This document shows positions 17,157 to 25,761 of a DNA stretch of 64,000 bases, piece after piece. Position numbers and translations under genes: made by a program. The number at the start of each line of letters is the position of its first letter. The stretch's first letter is position 1. The notes below the pieces were generated by a model. It was not told where the DNA came from, did no database searches, and was given only the letters and a program-made list of their open reading frames with translations. The DNA is taken from positions 1 through 64,000 of the forward strand of contig JAVBLC010000012.1 of the NCBI GenBank assembly GCA_031553805.1. Direction: 5' to 3'. The stretch comes from JAITVB01 sp031553805. GTDB taxonomy: Bacteria > Bacteroidota > Bacteroidia > Bacteroidales > Rikenellaceae.

Positions 17157-17223
17157 AGATTAAAATTTAGGGTTAAACATTAGTTGTGGGTATTTTCGTC
17201 GTCTTTTTGGCCGGACGGCATCG

Positions 17224-17482
17224 TTACATAATGTAAGTTATATAACCTCCGCCCGGTAAATCAATCGATTCGCAAGAATTTATCAAAATCGATTCATTAT
17301 TTCAACTCTCCGTTAAAAATTAACGGAGAGTTTTTTAATTGTCCGCCGAAAAAAATCCGGCGGATAATTTCATTTTGTTCCAAATCTTCACCCCTATTTC
17401 GGCACATCAGTCTGATTTACAATATGGTTAATCATTAATTAACAGTTCGTCCTGTCATCGTTATATAACTTACATTATGTAA
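17224..17482. repeat. Perfect 23-bp inverted repeat framing the SusC leader
   Basis: The 23 bp at 17224-17246 are repeated exactly in inverted orientation at 17460-17482. Each arm consists of two adjoining dyads: TTACATAATGTAA and GTTATATAAC. The near arm is 68 bp from the SusC start codon; the far one is 304 bp away. Two readings fit: paired operators for a dimeric regulator (possibly looping), or terminal inverted repeats of a 259-bp MITE-like insertion. No obvious target duplication flanks it. Confidence 0.8.
17304..17338 (+). terminator. Plus-strand intrinsic terminator antisense to the SusC leader
   Basis: AACTCTCCGTTAA and TTAACGGAGAGTT form a 13-bp perfect stem with a short loop, followed by TTTTTAATT on the plus strand only. 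A second hairpin, TCCGCCG/CGGCGGA, is at 17342-17364. No plus-strand gene lies upstream, so a short antisense RNA ending here is one explanation. From 17157 to 17773 there is no protein gene. Confidence 0.65.
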
Positions 17483-17712
17483 AAAGCGAATTCGCACATA
17501 AGGATTCACTATTGATTATCAAGCATATAACTGATTAACACTTCCGCTGGACAGCGGAATATCACTCCCATCCATGACAAATTTAATTAATATTTACATT
17601 TACGAAAATGTTTTCTTGAAAATAATATGAAAATATTTTGCACAATAATCAGGAAAAAAGAATAGGACACAAAAAAGCAATTAAAATGCACATTATCAAG
17701 ACATAACAAAAA

Positions 17713-17732
17713 AGCCGACCCAAAGGCCGGCT
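17713..17732 (-). terminator. Terminator of trkA
   Basis: On the minus strand AGCCG(GCCTTTGGGT)CGGCT followed by TTTTTTG, about 40 bp past the trkA stop codon. Confidence 0.7.
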
Positions 17733-17773
17733 GTATAAGAGTATGCCGGAACGACAAACCCGCCGAAAGACTA

Positions 17774-19114
17774 TTAATTGAAAAACTCGCCGATGCGGGC
17801 AATCACCGACGGAAGGGCGAAAACCACCACGCGGTCATAGGCCTTGATCTCAAAGTTCCCCACCCCGATAAACGTTTTCTCACCGCGCACAATTCCGCCG
17901 ATCATCGCATCGTGGGGAAATTTCAGTTCGCGGATCGGCGACTTGGTGGCCGGCGAACCAGGTTTGACGATAAATTCCAGCACCTCGGCGTTCGATCCGG
18001 TGAGGCACTTGATCGCCTGCACGTCGGTGTCCATCGTAAACCGGAAAATGCTGCTCGCCGTGATGAGTTTCTTGTTGATGATCGTGTCGATGCCGATACT
18101 TTCGGCCAGGTTGATGTAGTTGAGGTTTTCAACTTCCGCGATCACTTTTTTCACGCCCAGGCGTTTGGCCAGCATCGCCGTGAGGATATTGGTTTCCGAA
18201 CGGCCGGTCACGGCCACGAAAGCGTCCATATTCACCAGGCCTTCTTCGAGCATCGCCTCGGTGTTGCGGCCGTCTTCGTGGATGATAAGCGTTTTTTCGA
18301 GAAGCTCGGCCAGACGGTAGGCTTTTTCTTCGATATATTCGACCAGTTTCACGTTGACCTCGTCCTGCAGCGCTTTGGCTACGCCGATCCCGATACGGCT
18401 GCCGCCGAGGATCATAATATTCTTGACGTCGATGTTGGTCTTCCCGGAGAAGGCCATTACCTCTTTCAGGGCGTTCTCGTTGACGATCACGTAGATCATA
18501 TCGCCATTGCGGAAATAATCCGCCCCACGGGGGATGATCGTCACCCCATCGCGCGAAATGGCGACGGTGCGGTACTGGAGATGTTCGCGGTCGGTGGTGA
18601 CCTCCAATAGCGTTTTGTCGACCAACGGCGACGACTCGTCGAGTTTGAAGACGACGAGCGACAGTTTGCCGCCCGAAAAATTGACGTATTCGGTGGTGAT
18701 CGTATGGCCCAGCAGGTTGATCACCTCGTTGGCCGCCTCCTGTTCGGGATAGAACAGGTAGTCGATCCCCATATTGATGAAGACTTCCTTGTTGTTCTGA
18801 ACGAGGTATTCGTTGTTGTCGATGCGGGCGATCACCTTCTTGGCTCCCAGCTGCTTGGCCAGCATCGAAGCGATGATATTCAACGCCTCTTCGGGCAACA
18901 CCGAAATAAACAGGTCGGCCTTGCGCACCGAAGCCTTATTCAGCACGGCAAAGGCCGTGCAATCGCCTTCGATGGTGATGATGTCCGAAATTCCCTCCAT
19001 CTCCTCAATCCGTTTCGGATCGTTGTCCATCACGGTTATGTCGTGATTTTCGTTGTTCAACATCTTGGCCAGGTGGGTTCCCACCTCACCGGCCCCGGCG
19101 ATGATAATTTTCAT
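17774..19114 (-). CDS. trkA: Trk-system potassium uptake regulator TrkA
   Basis: A 446-residue peripheral membrane protein with two repeats of Rossmann NAD-binding domain plus TrkA-C domain. The start at 19114 is chosen because the Rossmann strand begins right there (MKIIIAGAGEVGTHLAKML). The second Rossmann motif is IMILGGSRIGIGVAKAL near residue 232. It gates a TrkH/KtrB-type potassium channel in response to nucleotides. No trkH gene is in the window. The leader contains a GTGC-hairpin repeat downstream of a -7 box. Confidence 0.93.
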   Translation of the reverse strand: MKIIIAGAGEVGTHLAKMLNNENHDITVMDNDPKRIEEMEGISDIITIEGDCTAFAVLNKASVRKADLFISVLPEEALNIIASMLAKQLGAKKVIARIDNNEYLVQNNKEVFINMGIDYLFYPEQEAANEVINLLGHTITTEYVNFSGGKLSLVVFKLDESSPLVDKTLLEVTTDREHLQYRTVAISRDGVTIIPRGADYFRNGDMIYVIVNENALKEVMAFSGKTNIDVKNIMILGGSRIGIGVAKALQDEVNVKLVEYIEEKAYRLAELLEKTLIIHEDGRNTEAMLEEGLVNMDAFVAVTGRSETNILTAMLAKRLGVKKVIAEVENLNYINLAESIGIDTIINKKLITASSIFRFTMDTDVQAIKCLTGSNAEVLEFIVKPGSPATKSPIRELKFPHDAMIGGIVRGEKTFIGVGNFEIKAYDRVVVFALPSVIARIGEFFN

Positions 19115-19130
19115 ACGGTGTGTTAATTTG

Positions 19131-19180
19131 GTGCCTTCCGGAATCCGGAATTTTGATTTTGCTCTAGCAAATCTTAACTT
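19131..19180 (-). repeat. GTGC-type hairpin repeat copy in the trkA leader
   Basis: On the minus strand AGCAAAATCAAAAT is followed by the hairpin TTCCGGATTCCGGAA and GGCACC. Upstream a partial second unit (GCAAAGTTAAGATT) is seen. The stem is TTCC/GGAA rather than CTCCC/GGGAG, a compensated change. Confidence 0.7.
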
Positions 19181-19188
19181 TGCCCTGA

Positions 19189-19196
19189 CAAATATA
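19189..19196 (-). promoter_or_regulatory. -7 box of trkA
   Basis: The minus strand reads TATATTTG, matching TAnnTTTG, 75 bp upstream of the trkA start. The predicted leader begins with the hairpin repeat. No clear -33 TTTG is present. Confidence 0.55.
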
Positions 19197-19240
19197 GTAA
19201 AAAGCAGGGAACATTCTGTATTTATGCAAATACGACACCT

Positions 19241-20485
19241 ATGATAAAAAAAGGCGACCGCGTCAAATTCATCAGCGATACCGGCGTAGGCACGGTGACG
19301 GCCATCAACGGCGCCATCGCCACGGTGTCCGTCGAAGACGGTTTTGACATCCCCGCGCTGCTGACCGACCTGGTGGCTGTCGAGGCCGACGAGGAGTCGA
19401 GCGCCATGCGCCGGATGGGTGTGAGCGACGGCACCCCGGTGAACCGTCCCGGTAGCGGCGGCGGTTCGAAAACCCCGCCCCGGGCCGAAAAAGAACGCAA
19501 ACCGCAACAGCATAAAGCACCGCAATACGGCCGTATCGCCCTCAGTGACGACTACGAAGACGAGGACGATGTAGACCTCTCCTATATCAAACAGAATTTT
19601 TTAAAAGGACAGGTCGCGGCACAACAAGCCGAAGAGGCGAAAGAAACGGAAGCTGCCAAAAAACGGAAATCGCCGTTGGAGTTGACTGACTATGACGTAA
19701 AGTTGTGTTTTGTGCCGCGCGACGCCAGCCAGCCCGAAGATTCCGACCTGGAGCTTTACCTGGTCAACGACGGTTCTTACCAATTGTTCTACAGCATTGC
19801 CCGCTGGAGTGGCGACCGTTACGTCAACCCCATCGGTACGGGAACCCTGGCCGATGACGCCAAGGTGTCGCTCGGCGTGTGGAAACGCAACGAGTTCTCT
19901 GTATTGCAAAAGTTGCAGGTGAGCGTCGTGCTCCACAAGCCGACCGCCTACGTCCCCCAGCCCGCCGAAGATTTTTCGTTGGAGTTATCGCCAATGAAAT
20001 TCGTTCGTCGCGGTAGCTACATTGAAAACGACTTTTTCGATGAACCCGCCGTGCTTTTCACGATCGCATCGAGCAGCGCCGTCCGCGAGGAAGCCACCTT
20101 GCCCGTTCCGGCCGTCCCCTCGCTCTCGATCTTCCCGAAGCCCGTCGACACGCCGAAAAAGATCGACGTCCGTGAATCAAAAGGCCTCTCGCACGGCGAC
20201 GAACCCGAGATCATAGACCTGCACGCCGAAGAGATCCTCGACAGTACAGCCGATATGAGCAACGGCGAAATCCTCCGCGCACAACTCTCGCGCTTCGAAA
20301 TCGCCCTCGACCTCGCCGTCAGCAGCGGAAAACACGGCCGCATCGTCTTTATACACGGCGTAGGCAGCGGAAAACTAAAATACGAAATCAAAAAACTAAT
20401 GGACGCCAAGTACCCCAGACTAAAATTCCAAGACGCTTCATTCAAGGAATACGGCTACGGCGCCATCATGGTATTCTTGAAATAA
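19241..20485 (+). CDS. DUF2027 / Smr domain protein
   Basis: A 414-residue cytoplasmic protein typical of Bacteroidetes. The N-terminal 60 residues (KKGDRVKFISDTGVGTVTAI) form a small beta barrel. A charged linker follows (residues 75-140), then the DUF2027 beta-rich core. The C-terminal Smr domain runs from IIDLHAEEI (near 325) to IVFIHGVGSGKLKYEIKK (near 370). Smr domains nick or bind branched DNA or act on stalled-ribosome mRNA. The role of this fusion is not established. It is divergent from trkA with a 126-bp gap. Confidence 0.9.
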   Translation: MIKKGDRVKFISDTGVGTVTAINGAIATVSVEDGFDIPALLTDLVAVEADEESSAMRRMGVSDGTPVNRPGSGGGSKTPPRAEKERKPQQHKAPQYGRIALSDDYEDEDDVDLSYIKQNFLKGQVAAQQAEEAKETEAAKKRKSPLELTDYDVKLCFVPRDASQPEDSDLELYLVNDGSYQLFYSIARWSGDRYVNPIGTGTLADDAKVSLGVWKRNEFSVLQKLQVSVVLHKPTAYVPQPAEDFSLELSPMKFVRRGSYIENDFFDEPAVLFTIASSSAVREEATLPVPAVPSLSIFPKPVDTPKKIDVRESKGLSHGDEPEIIDLHAEEILDSTADMSNGEILRAQLSRFEIALDLAVSSGKHGRIVFIHGVGSGKLKYEIKKLMDAKYPRLKFQDASFKEYGYGAIMVFLK

Positions 20486-20487
20486 CC

Positions 20488-20575
20488 AGGCCTGTATACG
20501 CAGCCTGGGACTGCCGCTTTTTTATAAAAAGGCTCAGTTCTACGCCGCGAGAACCGGCCCGGGTATACCAGGCTA
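20488..20575. repeat. Composite hairpin repeat upstream of rnpB
   Basis: It contains CTGCCGCTTTTTTATAAAAA, the same core as at 5.6 kb and 51.6 kb, and an inverted pair GCCTGTATAC / GTATACCAGGC. No promoter box was found in it. rnpB might therefore be co-transcribed with the upstream gene and processed. Confidence 0.5.
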
Positions 20576-20576
20576 C

Positions 20577-20954
20577 AGAGAGGTTGGTGGGCTTGTCGCT
20601 GTTCGCTTTTGCGGGTGGAGGAAAGTCCGGGCAACGCAGAGCTCCGTTCTTCTTAATGGGAAGACGTCCGTGAGGGCGCAGTAACGTAACAGAGAATGAC
20701 CGCCGCGGCTTTCGGGCTGCGGTAAGGGTGAAAAGGTGGGGTAAGGGCCCACCGGCGCTGGCGGTGACGCTGGCGGCCGTACGTCTAACGGGTTGCAAGA
20801 CCGTGTATACCGGCGATTGAGGGTTGCTCGCCCGAGCCGGAGGGTAGGTCGCTGATGACCTGTCGGGGTGACCCGCAGGCAAGATTAATGACAGGCGGTT
20901 TTCGGCGGGTGACCGCCGGAAGCTACAGAACCCGGCTTATACGCCAACCTCTCT
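20577..20954 (+). ncRNA. rnpB: RNase P RNA (rnpB)
   Basis: The catalytic RNA of RNase P, which trims the 5' ends of tRNAs. Ends pair as stem P1 (AGAGAGGTTGG with CCAACCTCTCT). Universally conserved blocks are present in order: GGAGGAAAGTCCGGGC (20618 on), ACAGAGAATGACCGCC, GGTAAGGGTGAAAAGGTG with GGTAAGGGCCCACC, CCGGAGGGTAGGTCGCTGA, and ACAGAACCCGGCTTATACGCC near the 3' end. The length, about 378 nt, fits bacterial type A. It ends 10 bp before a strong terminator. Exact ends are inferred from P1. Confidence 0.95.
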
Positions 20955-20963
20955 TCTTTAGAA

Positions 20964-21003
20964 CCCGCCGGCAGGTGTTTTTTCCTGACCGGCGGTTTTT
21001 TTA
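20964..21003 (+). terminator. Terminator of rnpB
   Basis: CCGCCGG-CAGG pairs with CCTGA-CCGGCGG across a T-rich loop and is followed by eight T residues. It directly follows the P1 stem of RNase P RNA. Confidence 0.9.
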
Positions 21004-21044
21004 TTATGAATAATTATAAATTTTAAATACAAAGCGACCCGCCA

Positions 21045-21075
21045 CTTGTAAACAAGTATAAAATAAATAATTTTG
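21045..21075 (+). promoter_or_regulatory. Promoter of the acidic-tail exported protein gene
   Basis: CTTG (21045-21048), a 19-bp spacer and TAATTTTG (21068-21075) match the Bacteroidetes promoter at the ideal spacing. A dyad ACTTGT-AA-ACAAGT (21044-21057) overlaps the -33 box and could be an operator. Confidence 0.65.
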
Positions 21076-21129
21076 ATAAAAATTTACTTTATCCAACAAC
21101 TACATTTTAAACAAAAACCCAAATTTTTT

Positions 21130-21606
21130 ATGAAGAAAACGCTACTAACACTGCTTTTCGTAGTCGGCTTCCTGTTTACGGCCAATGCCGCCCAAGCCGG
21201 GATCCCCATTTTCTACAGTACCGGACATAAATTTGTGACGCAGCAGGCCCTGCCCGACAGCGTGACAATCGACGGCCGCCACGTCAATTTCGGGGTGAGT
21301 TTCGACCAGTTTGCTCTGATGTGGGTGCCGATGTGGAATTACGGTGACACCGAGTATGCGCTGATCTCGGACGACGAGGAGAACGCCTATATCCTCGACG
21401 GGGAAGACCTGGCCTATCTGAAGGAAGAGTACGGCATCGACACCGAGAAAAACCCCTCGATCCCCTTCTGGGACAAGATCGGCGGCAAGATCATCTGGGG
21501 CGGCGTGATCCTCTTCGGCATCTGGGGCTTTGGAAAAAAGGGCAAGGATGACGACGACGAGGAAGAAGTTAGCACCGATGTGCCTGACGAAACCCAGGCC
21601 GAATAA
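21130..21606 (+). CDS. Exported protein with one membrane segment and acidic tail
   Basis: A 158-residue protein of unknown function. The start at 21130 gives a clean signal peptide (MKKTLLTLLFVVGFLFTANA). The upstream in-frame start overlaps the promoter. The mature domain has many aromatic residues (GVSFDQFALMWVPMWNYGDTE). Then comes one membrane span (IIWGGVILFGIWGFG, near residues 124-138), a Lys/Gly turn and a run of Asp/Glu. The topology suggests a periplasmic domain anchored in the inner membrane with an acidic cytoplasmic end. It is monocistronic. Confidence 0.75.
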   Translation: MKKTLLTLLFVVGFLFTANAAQAGIPIFYSTGHKFVTQQALPDSVTIDGRHVNFGVSFDQFALMWVPMWNYGDTEYALISDDEENAYILDGEDLAYLKEEYGIDTEKNPSIPFWDKIGGKIIWGGVILFGIWGFGKKGKDDDDEEEVSTDVPDETQAE

Positions 21607-21629
21607 ACGGCAAGGCGTCTGAAAACAAA

Positions 21630-21657
21630 AGCGGCAACCGATCGGGTGCCGCTTTTT
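21630..21657 (+). terminator. Terminator after the acidic-tail protein gene
   Basis: AAAGCGGCA and TGCCGCTTTTTC form a stem closed by ACCGATCGGG, 24 bp past the stop codon. Confidence 0.8.
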
Positions 21658-21676
21658 CATTGAACAGGTGACTGTT

Positions 21677-22366
21677 TTAAATATCGTCGGAATTAAACCG
21701 ATAGCCGAGGCGTTTGCCGGTCTGCATTTTTGAGTTTTCGATCTTGGTGTTCATCTGGTCGACCGAAACGATTTTCACCGCATCGTAAGGCGGCACCAGC
21801 AGGTCGAAGTCGAGCGAATAGTTGACCGCTGCTTCGGCGATGCCCACCAAGGCCTGCTTGTCTAACCGGGCCGACCCGAAATTGTTGTGGCGCAGGCTCA
21901 CCTGGCGTTTCCCCTCGACAAAATACTGGTATTCGCGGTTGATGAAAATGCGCCCGATCAGATAGCCCTCGTCGGCGTTGCGGTTGTACTTGAACGAGTC
22001 GGACAGGAAGTTATAGATATTGATGATCCCGCAGTAGGAATTGTCTTTGTCTTTTTCGACGTAGGAGTTCTGCCAGATGATGTGTTCGCGGTTGAATTCG
22101 AACACGTTGGTGTGCATACTGAAGATCAGCGTGTCGCCCGCAACCTGGAGCTGCGCCTCGAACTTGCCGCGGTCGCGGTATTCGATCTTGATGCGGCGGT
22201 CGAGTTCTTCGGTCGCTTCGTTCAGCTCGGCCGACATCTCGTGCAGCACTTCTTTCAGCTCGGTAAACACGTTGAACGTGTTATCGTAAACCAATTGTTT
22301 GAGCGTGGTTTTTTCGTTGATCATCCGCAGGATTCCCTCCCGCAAGCCGGCATCACCGTCCATCAT
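21677..22366 (-). CDS. Conserved Bacteroidales hypothetical protein
   Basis: A 229-residue soluble protein with no signal peptide. Residues 15-60 are helical with coiled-coil character (LKEVLHEMSAELNEATEELDRR). The rest alternates strands with many Asn/Tyr/Phe residues (IINIYNFLSDSFKYNRNADEGYLIGRIF). I recognise no named domain. Two adjacent ATG codons could start it (22366 or 22363). It is preceded by a -7 box and a GTGC-hairpin repeat in the leader. Confidence 0.75.
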   Translation of the reverse strand: MMDGDAGLREGILRMINEKTTLKQLVYDNTFNVFTELKEVLHEMSAELNEATEELDRRIKIEYRDRGKFEAQLQVAGDTLIFSMHTNVFEFNREHIIWQNSYVEKDKDNSYCGIINIYNFLSDSFKYNRNADEGYLIGRIFINREYQYFVEGKRQVSLRHNNFGSARLDKQALVGIAEAAVNYSLDFDLLVPPYDAVKIVSVDQMNTKIENSKMQTGKRLGYRFNSDDI

Positions 22367-22385
22367 TACGTTTTTTTGTGAGTAT

Positions 22386-22425
22386 TGGCCAGATGCCTCC
22401 CGGCACCCGAAATTTTGACTTTATT
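22386..22425 (-). repeat. GTGC-hairpin repeat copy in a 5' leader
   Basis: On the minus strand ATAAAGTCAAAAT leads into TTCGGGTGCCGGGAGGCATC. It lies between a -7 box (22430-22437) and the start codon at 22366, the same arrangement as for trkA, rarA and the C69 dipeptidase. Confidence 0.8.
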
Positions 22426-22429
22426 GGGA

Positions 22430-22437
22430 CAAATATA
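22430..22437 (-). promoter_or_regulatory. -7 box of the hypothetical gene at 21.7-22.4 kb
   Basis: The minus strand reads TATATTTG. A TTTTCG sequence lies near the expected -33 position, close to but not matching TTTG. Confidence 0.55.
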
Positions 22438-22461
22438 CGAAATTTCGGTGAAAACGAAAAA

Positions 22462-23508
22462 TCAGCGCAGGCGGATCTGTTGGCCTTCGCGGACCGGTTG
22501 GCCGGGCGTCATCCGGTTCAGGCGATAAAGGCTGGCGAGCCGGATGCCGTATTTCTGCGACAGGGAGTGCATCGTTTCGCCCTCGCGTACGGCGTGGAGG
22601 GTCGAACCGTCTTCCGATTGCTTTTTCTTCTTATTAATATAAATGGCGTCGCCGTCATAAAGGGGTATGGCAGTCGACAAGTCGTTAAATTTCAGCAGCG
22701 ACGAGTAATTGATCCGCAGTTCGCGGGCCAGCGAAGCAAAGGAATCGCCGCTGCGAACAATGATGTAAGGCACGTCGTTATTGGTTCCCACGCGCAGGCC
22801 GGTGGCCGGGTCGATCGACACCTGGTAAGCGTCGGCGTCGATCAGTGTGCCGACGGTTTGGGATTGGGTCTGGGATTGGGTTACGGCGGGGGTTACGGGA
22901 ACGGCCGTGGATGAAGCGGCGGCAGGCGCGGCAGGGGCAGGGGCAGGCGCCACGATGAGGAGCGGGTTTTCGGCCTCGGCCTTGGTCAACTCTTCGTAGG
23001 TCAGGTTCACGCCGCGGTCGAGTTCGTAAAGCTTGTTATCTTCGATGATCTTGATCAGCGCCGAGCCGTAGGTGGGGCTGGTGGCATAACCCGCCTGGCG
23101 CAGCCCTTCGGCCCACCCGCGGTAATCATACGGGTCGAGCTCGAACAGGAAGTTGTATCGGGGTGAATTGTCGAGGAATTCAGAATGATCTATATAGGAT
23201 TGTTCCGGGCTGTCGTATTTCCGAAAACATTCGTTAGCGCGATCATCGGTATGGGAAATGGTCGCCCCGGTCCAGTCGCGGCACTTGATCCCGAAGTGGT
23301 TGTTCCCTTCGCGGGCCAGGCGGCTGTTGCCGTTGTCGGACTCAAGCAGCGCCTGGGCCATCGTGATGCTGGCCGGAATGCCGAATTTCTCCATTTGCTC
23401 GACGGCAAATCCCTTGTAATTAACGATATACTCCTCACGGGAGATGCGTTGGGCCATCGCATCGAAGGCTACGGCCAGCACCAATAAAAGACAAAAAATC
23501 CTACGCAC
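22462..23508 (-). CDS. Secreted glucosaminidase with two LysM domains
   Basis: A 348-residue exported peptidoglycan hydrolase. Signal peptide 1-19. Glucosaminidase (GH73-like) domain near residues 25-165, with FGIPASITMAQALLESDNGNS carrying the catalytic-type Glu and NNHFGIKCRDWTG. An Ala/Pro linker follows (about 185-215). LysM domains are at about 245-292 (YIIVRSGDSFASLAREL) and 302-348 (LHAVREGETMHSLSQKYG). It should cleave the glycan backbone of the wall during growth or division. It lies 95 bp upstream of the hypothetical gene on the same strand. Confidence 0.93.
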   Translation of the reverse strand: MRRIFCLLLVLAVAFDAMAQRISREEYIVNYKGFAVEQMEKFGIPASITMAQALLESDNGNSRLAREGNNHFGIKCRDWTGATISHTDDRANECFRKYDSPEQSYIDHSEFLDNSPRYNFLFELDPYDYRGWAEGLRQAGYATSPTYGSALIKIIEDNKLYELDRGVNLTYEELTKAEAENPLLIVAPAPAPAAPAAASSTAVPVTPAVTQSQTQSQTVGTLIDADAYQVSIDPATGLRVGTNNDVPYIIVRSGDSFASLARELRINYSSLLKFNDLSTAIPLYDGDAIYINKKKKQSEDGSTLHAVREGETMHSLSQKYGIRLASLYRLNRMTPGQPVREGQQIRLR

Positions 23509-23647
23509 TTTACTTGTGTTTTCGATTAATAAAATAATTTTTCAAAACTATTAAAAATAATTAGAAATAATTGCCTTGTTCTAAAGATTTGAAGGTAATT
23601 GCGGACCCTCTTTTAAAATTGACAACTCCCGGGGCACGGTGCAAAAA

Positions 23648-23675
23648 TACGAGGGGGCACAAAGCCCCCTCCGTA
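23648..23675 (-). terminator. Terminator of the phosphosugar mutase gene
   Basis: On the minus strand TACGGAGGGGGC pairs with GCCCCCTCGTA, followed by TTTTTGC, 21 bp past the stop codon. Confidence 0.85.
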
Positions 23676-23695
23676 TATCATTCACTGCACACCGG

Positions 23696-25435
23696 TCACA
23701 CCAGGTTCAGCTCTCGTTTGATGGCATCGATCTTGGCGTCGAGTACCGCTTCGGCCTTATGGAATTCTTCGACATGGGTCAACTCTTCGCGCACCCCGAA
23801 GTAGAACTTTATCTTCGGCTCCGTACCCGAAGGACGGGCCGAAACGATCGTGCAATCTTCCGTAATAAACTGAAGCACATTGCTTTTTGGTAGTGTGATC
23901 GGGGTCGACGCACCGGCTTTGAGGTCGTGAGCCATCTGCAACTGGTAGTCGCGGATCTCGATCACCGGCGAACCCGAAATCGTCCGGGGCGGATTGGCCC
24001 GGAGGTCGGCCATCATCTTAGCGATCTCTTCCTGGCCCGATTTGCCGGCCTTGGTCAGCGACACGATGCCTTCTTTGAACAGGCCATACTCAACATAGAT
24101 CTGCTGCAACAACCCATAGAGCGTCAAACCCTTGGCCTTAGCCCAGGCGGCCGCTTCGGCCACCATCGCACAGCTGATGATCGCATCCTTGTCGCGCACG
24201 AAATCGCCCACCAGGAAACCGTAGCTCTCTTCGCCCCCGCCGATAAACGTCGTCTTGCCCTCCTGCTCGCGAATCACTTCGGCAATGAACTTGAATCCGG
24301 TCAGTACATTATAATAAGGTACGTTGTGGGATTGGGCGATGCGGGCCATCAACTCGCTGGTAACGATCGTCTTCACGATATATTCCTTGCCCTTGAGCTT
24401 GCCCAGCTCCTTCCACCGGCGCAGCAGGTAGTAGGTCAGCAGGCAGGCGGTCTGGTTGCCGTTCATCAGGATGAAATTATTTTTTTCATCGCGCACGGCG
24501 ATCCCCACACGGTCGGCGTCGGGATCGGTGGCCATCACCAGTTCGGCCCCCTCCCTTTCGGCCAAGCCGATTGCCATTTGCAGAGCCGATTGTTCCTCGG
24601 GATTAGGCGATTTGACCGTCGGGAAGTTTCCGTCGGGAATCTCTTGCTCGGGGACTACGGACACAGCTGTAAATCCCACCCGGCGTAAAAATTCGGGAAC
24701 CAGCTTGTAGCCCGTCCCGTGAAGCGGCGTGTAGACGATCCGCATCCCGGCGTTGGCTTTCACCGCTTCGGGCGAGAGCATCAGGGTCTGCAACTTACCG
24801 AGGTAGGTTTCGTCCATCTCGGCACCGATCATCACGATATTTTCCTCGCCGCCGGTCATCTTCACCTGGTCCATCGACCCGATCTTGTTGACCTCGGCGA
24901 TGATGTTCACGTCGTGGGGAGCGGTCACCTGTGCGCCGTCGTCCCAATAGGCTTTGTAGCCGTTGTATTCCTTGGGGTTGTGCGAAGCGGTGATCACCAC
25001 CCCGCTCTTGCAGCCCAGTTCGCGGACCGTGAAACTCAGCTCGGGCGTCGGCCGGAGCGAATCGAAAAGAAAAACGCGAAATCCGTTGGCGGCGAAAATT
25101 TGGGCCGTGGTGCGGGCGAATTCGTCGCTCCGGTTGCGGCTATCGTGAGCGACCGCCACGCGGATCTCCTGGCCCGGAAATTGCCCTAAAATATAGTTTG
25201 CCAAACCCTGGGTAGCCATTGCCACGGTGTAGGTGTTCATGCGGTTCGTGCCGACCCCCATAATGCCTCGTAAACCACCCGTTCCAAACTCCAGATTTCG
25301 GTAGAAACACTCGACTAACTCTTGCGGGGACTGGGCCATCATCCGGCGGATCTCGGCCTTTGTATCTTCATTGTAGCTTCCACTCAACCAACGATTTGCA
25401 TTTTCAACAACCAAGACATCTAACGATTTATCCAT
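23696..25435 (-). CDS. Phospho-sugar mutase (phosphoglucomutase/phosphomannomutase)
   Basis: A 579-residue enzyme of the alpha-D-phosphohexomutase family that interconverts sugar 1- and 6-phosphates. The active-site serine is in GVVITASHNPKEYNGYKAYW near residue 148. The Mg-binding loop DPDADRVGIAV is near 310, the sugar-binding loop GGGEESYGFL near 400, and the phosphate-binding RPSGTEPKIKFYFG near 545. The length matches the large PgcA-type class. It is likely the main phosphoglucomutase for glycogen and cell-wall sugars. It is a single gene with its own terminator. Confidence 0.94.
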   Translation of the reverse strand: MDKSLDVLVVENANRWLSGSYNEDTKAEIRRMMAQSPQELVECFYRNLEFGTGGLRGIMGVGTNRMNTYTVAMATQGLANYILGQFPGQEIRVAVAHDSRNRSDEFARTTAQIFAANGFRVFLFDSLRPTPELSFTVRELGCKSGVVITASHNPKEYNGYKAYWDDGAQVTAPHDVNIIAEVNKIGSMDQVKMTGGEENIVMIGAEMDETYLGKLQTLMLSPEAVKANAGMRIVYTPLHGTGYKLVPEFLRRVGFTAVSVVPEQEIPDGNFPTVKSPNPEEQSALQMAIGLAEREGAELVMATDPDADRVGIAVRDEKNNFILMNGNQTACLLTYYLLRRWKELGKLKGKEYIVKTIVTSELMARIAQSHNVPYYNVLTGFKFIAEVIREQEGKTTFIGGGEESYGFLVGDFVRDKDAIISCAMVAEAAAWAKAKGLTLYGLLQQIYVEYGLFKEGIVSLTKAGKSGQEEIAKMMADLRANPPRTISGSPVIEIRDYQLQMAHDLKAGASTPITLPKSNVLQFITEDCTIVSARPSGTEPKIKFYFGVREELTHVEEFHKAEAVLDAKIDAIKRELNLV

Positions 25436-25761
25436 AACTCTTCAGATTAAAAAATGGGATCTGTTTTTTTGTTATAAGAATAACAACACAGGGTGTATCT
25501 CATAAACAAATATAAGTGATTTTTTTTTAATTCTCACTATCAAAAGATTAAAACTTTGGGGTAATTTTCTATTATGAAACGCATAGAATTTTAATTGAAA
25601 GAAACAACCTAAAAAGATTCTTTTTTTGAAAAAATTATGTACAATTTTGCATCACAGGAAATCACCGGGGAGAATTTCCCGGAACCGTAACGGAGAAACG
25701 AGCATACTCCTGACAAAATCCATTAAACAACTGAAAATCAACAAAACCCCACCCTGCAAAA
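25436..25761. other. AT-rich spacer upstream of dnaA
   Basis: A 326-bp gap between divergent genes, very rich in A and T from 25490 to 25660. It contains one loose DnaA-box-like 9-mer (TTATGTACA at 25635-25643, two mismatches to TTATCCACA) and a weak promoter-like CAATTTTG (25642-25649). No cluster of DnaA boxes or iterons was seen, so an origin is not claimed. Confidence 0.5.

Noticed and set aside
25436..25761. Replication origin next to dnaA
   Set aside because: Only one weak DnaA-box-like 9-mer; no box cluster or iterons. GC-skew over the whole chromosome would decide.
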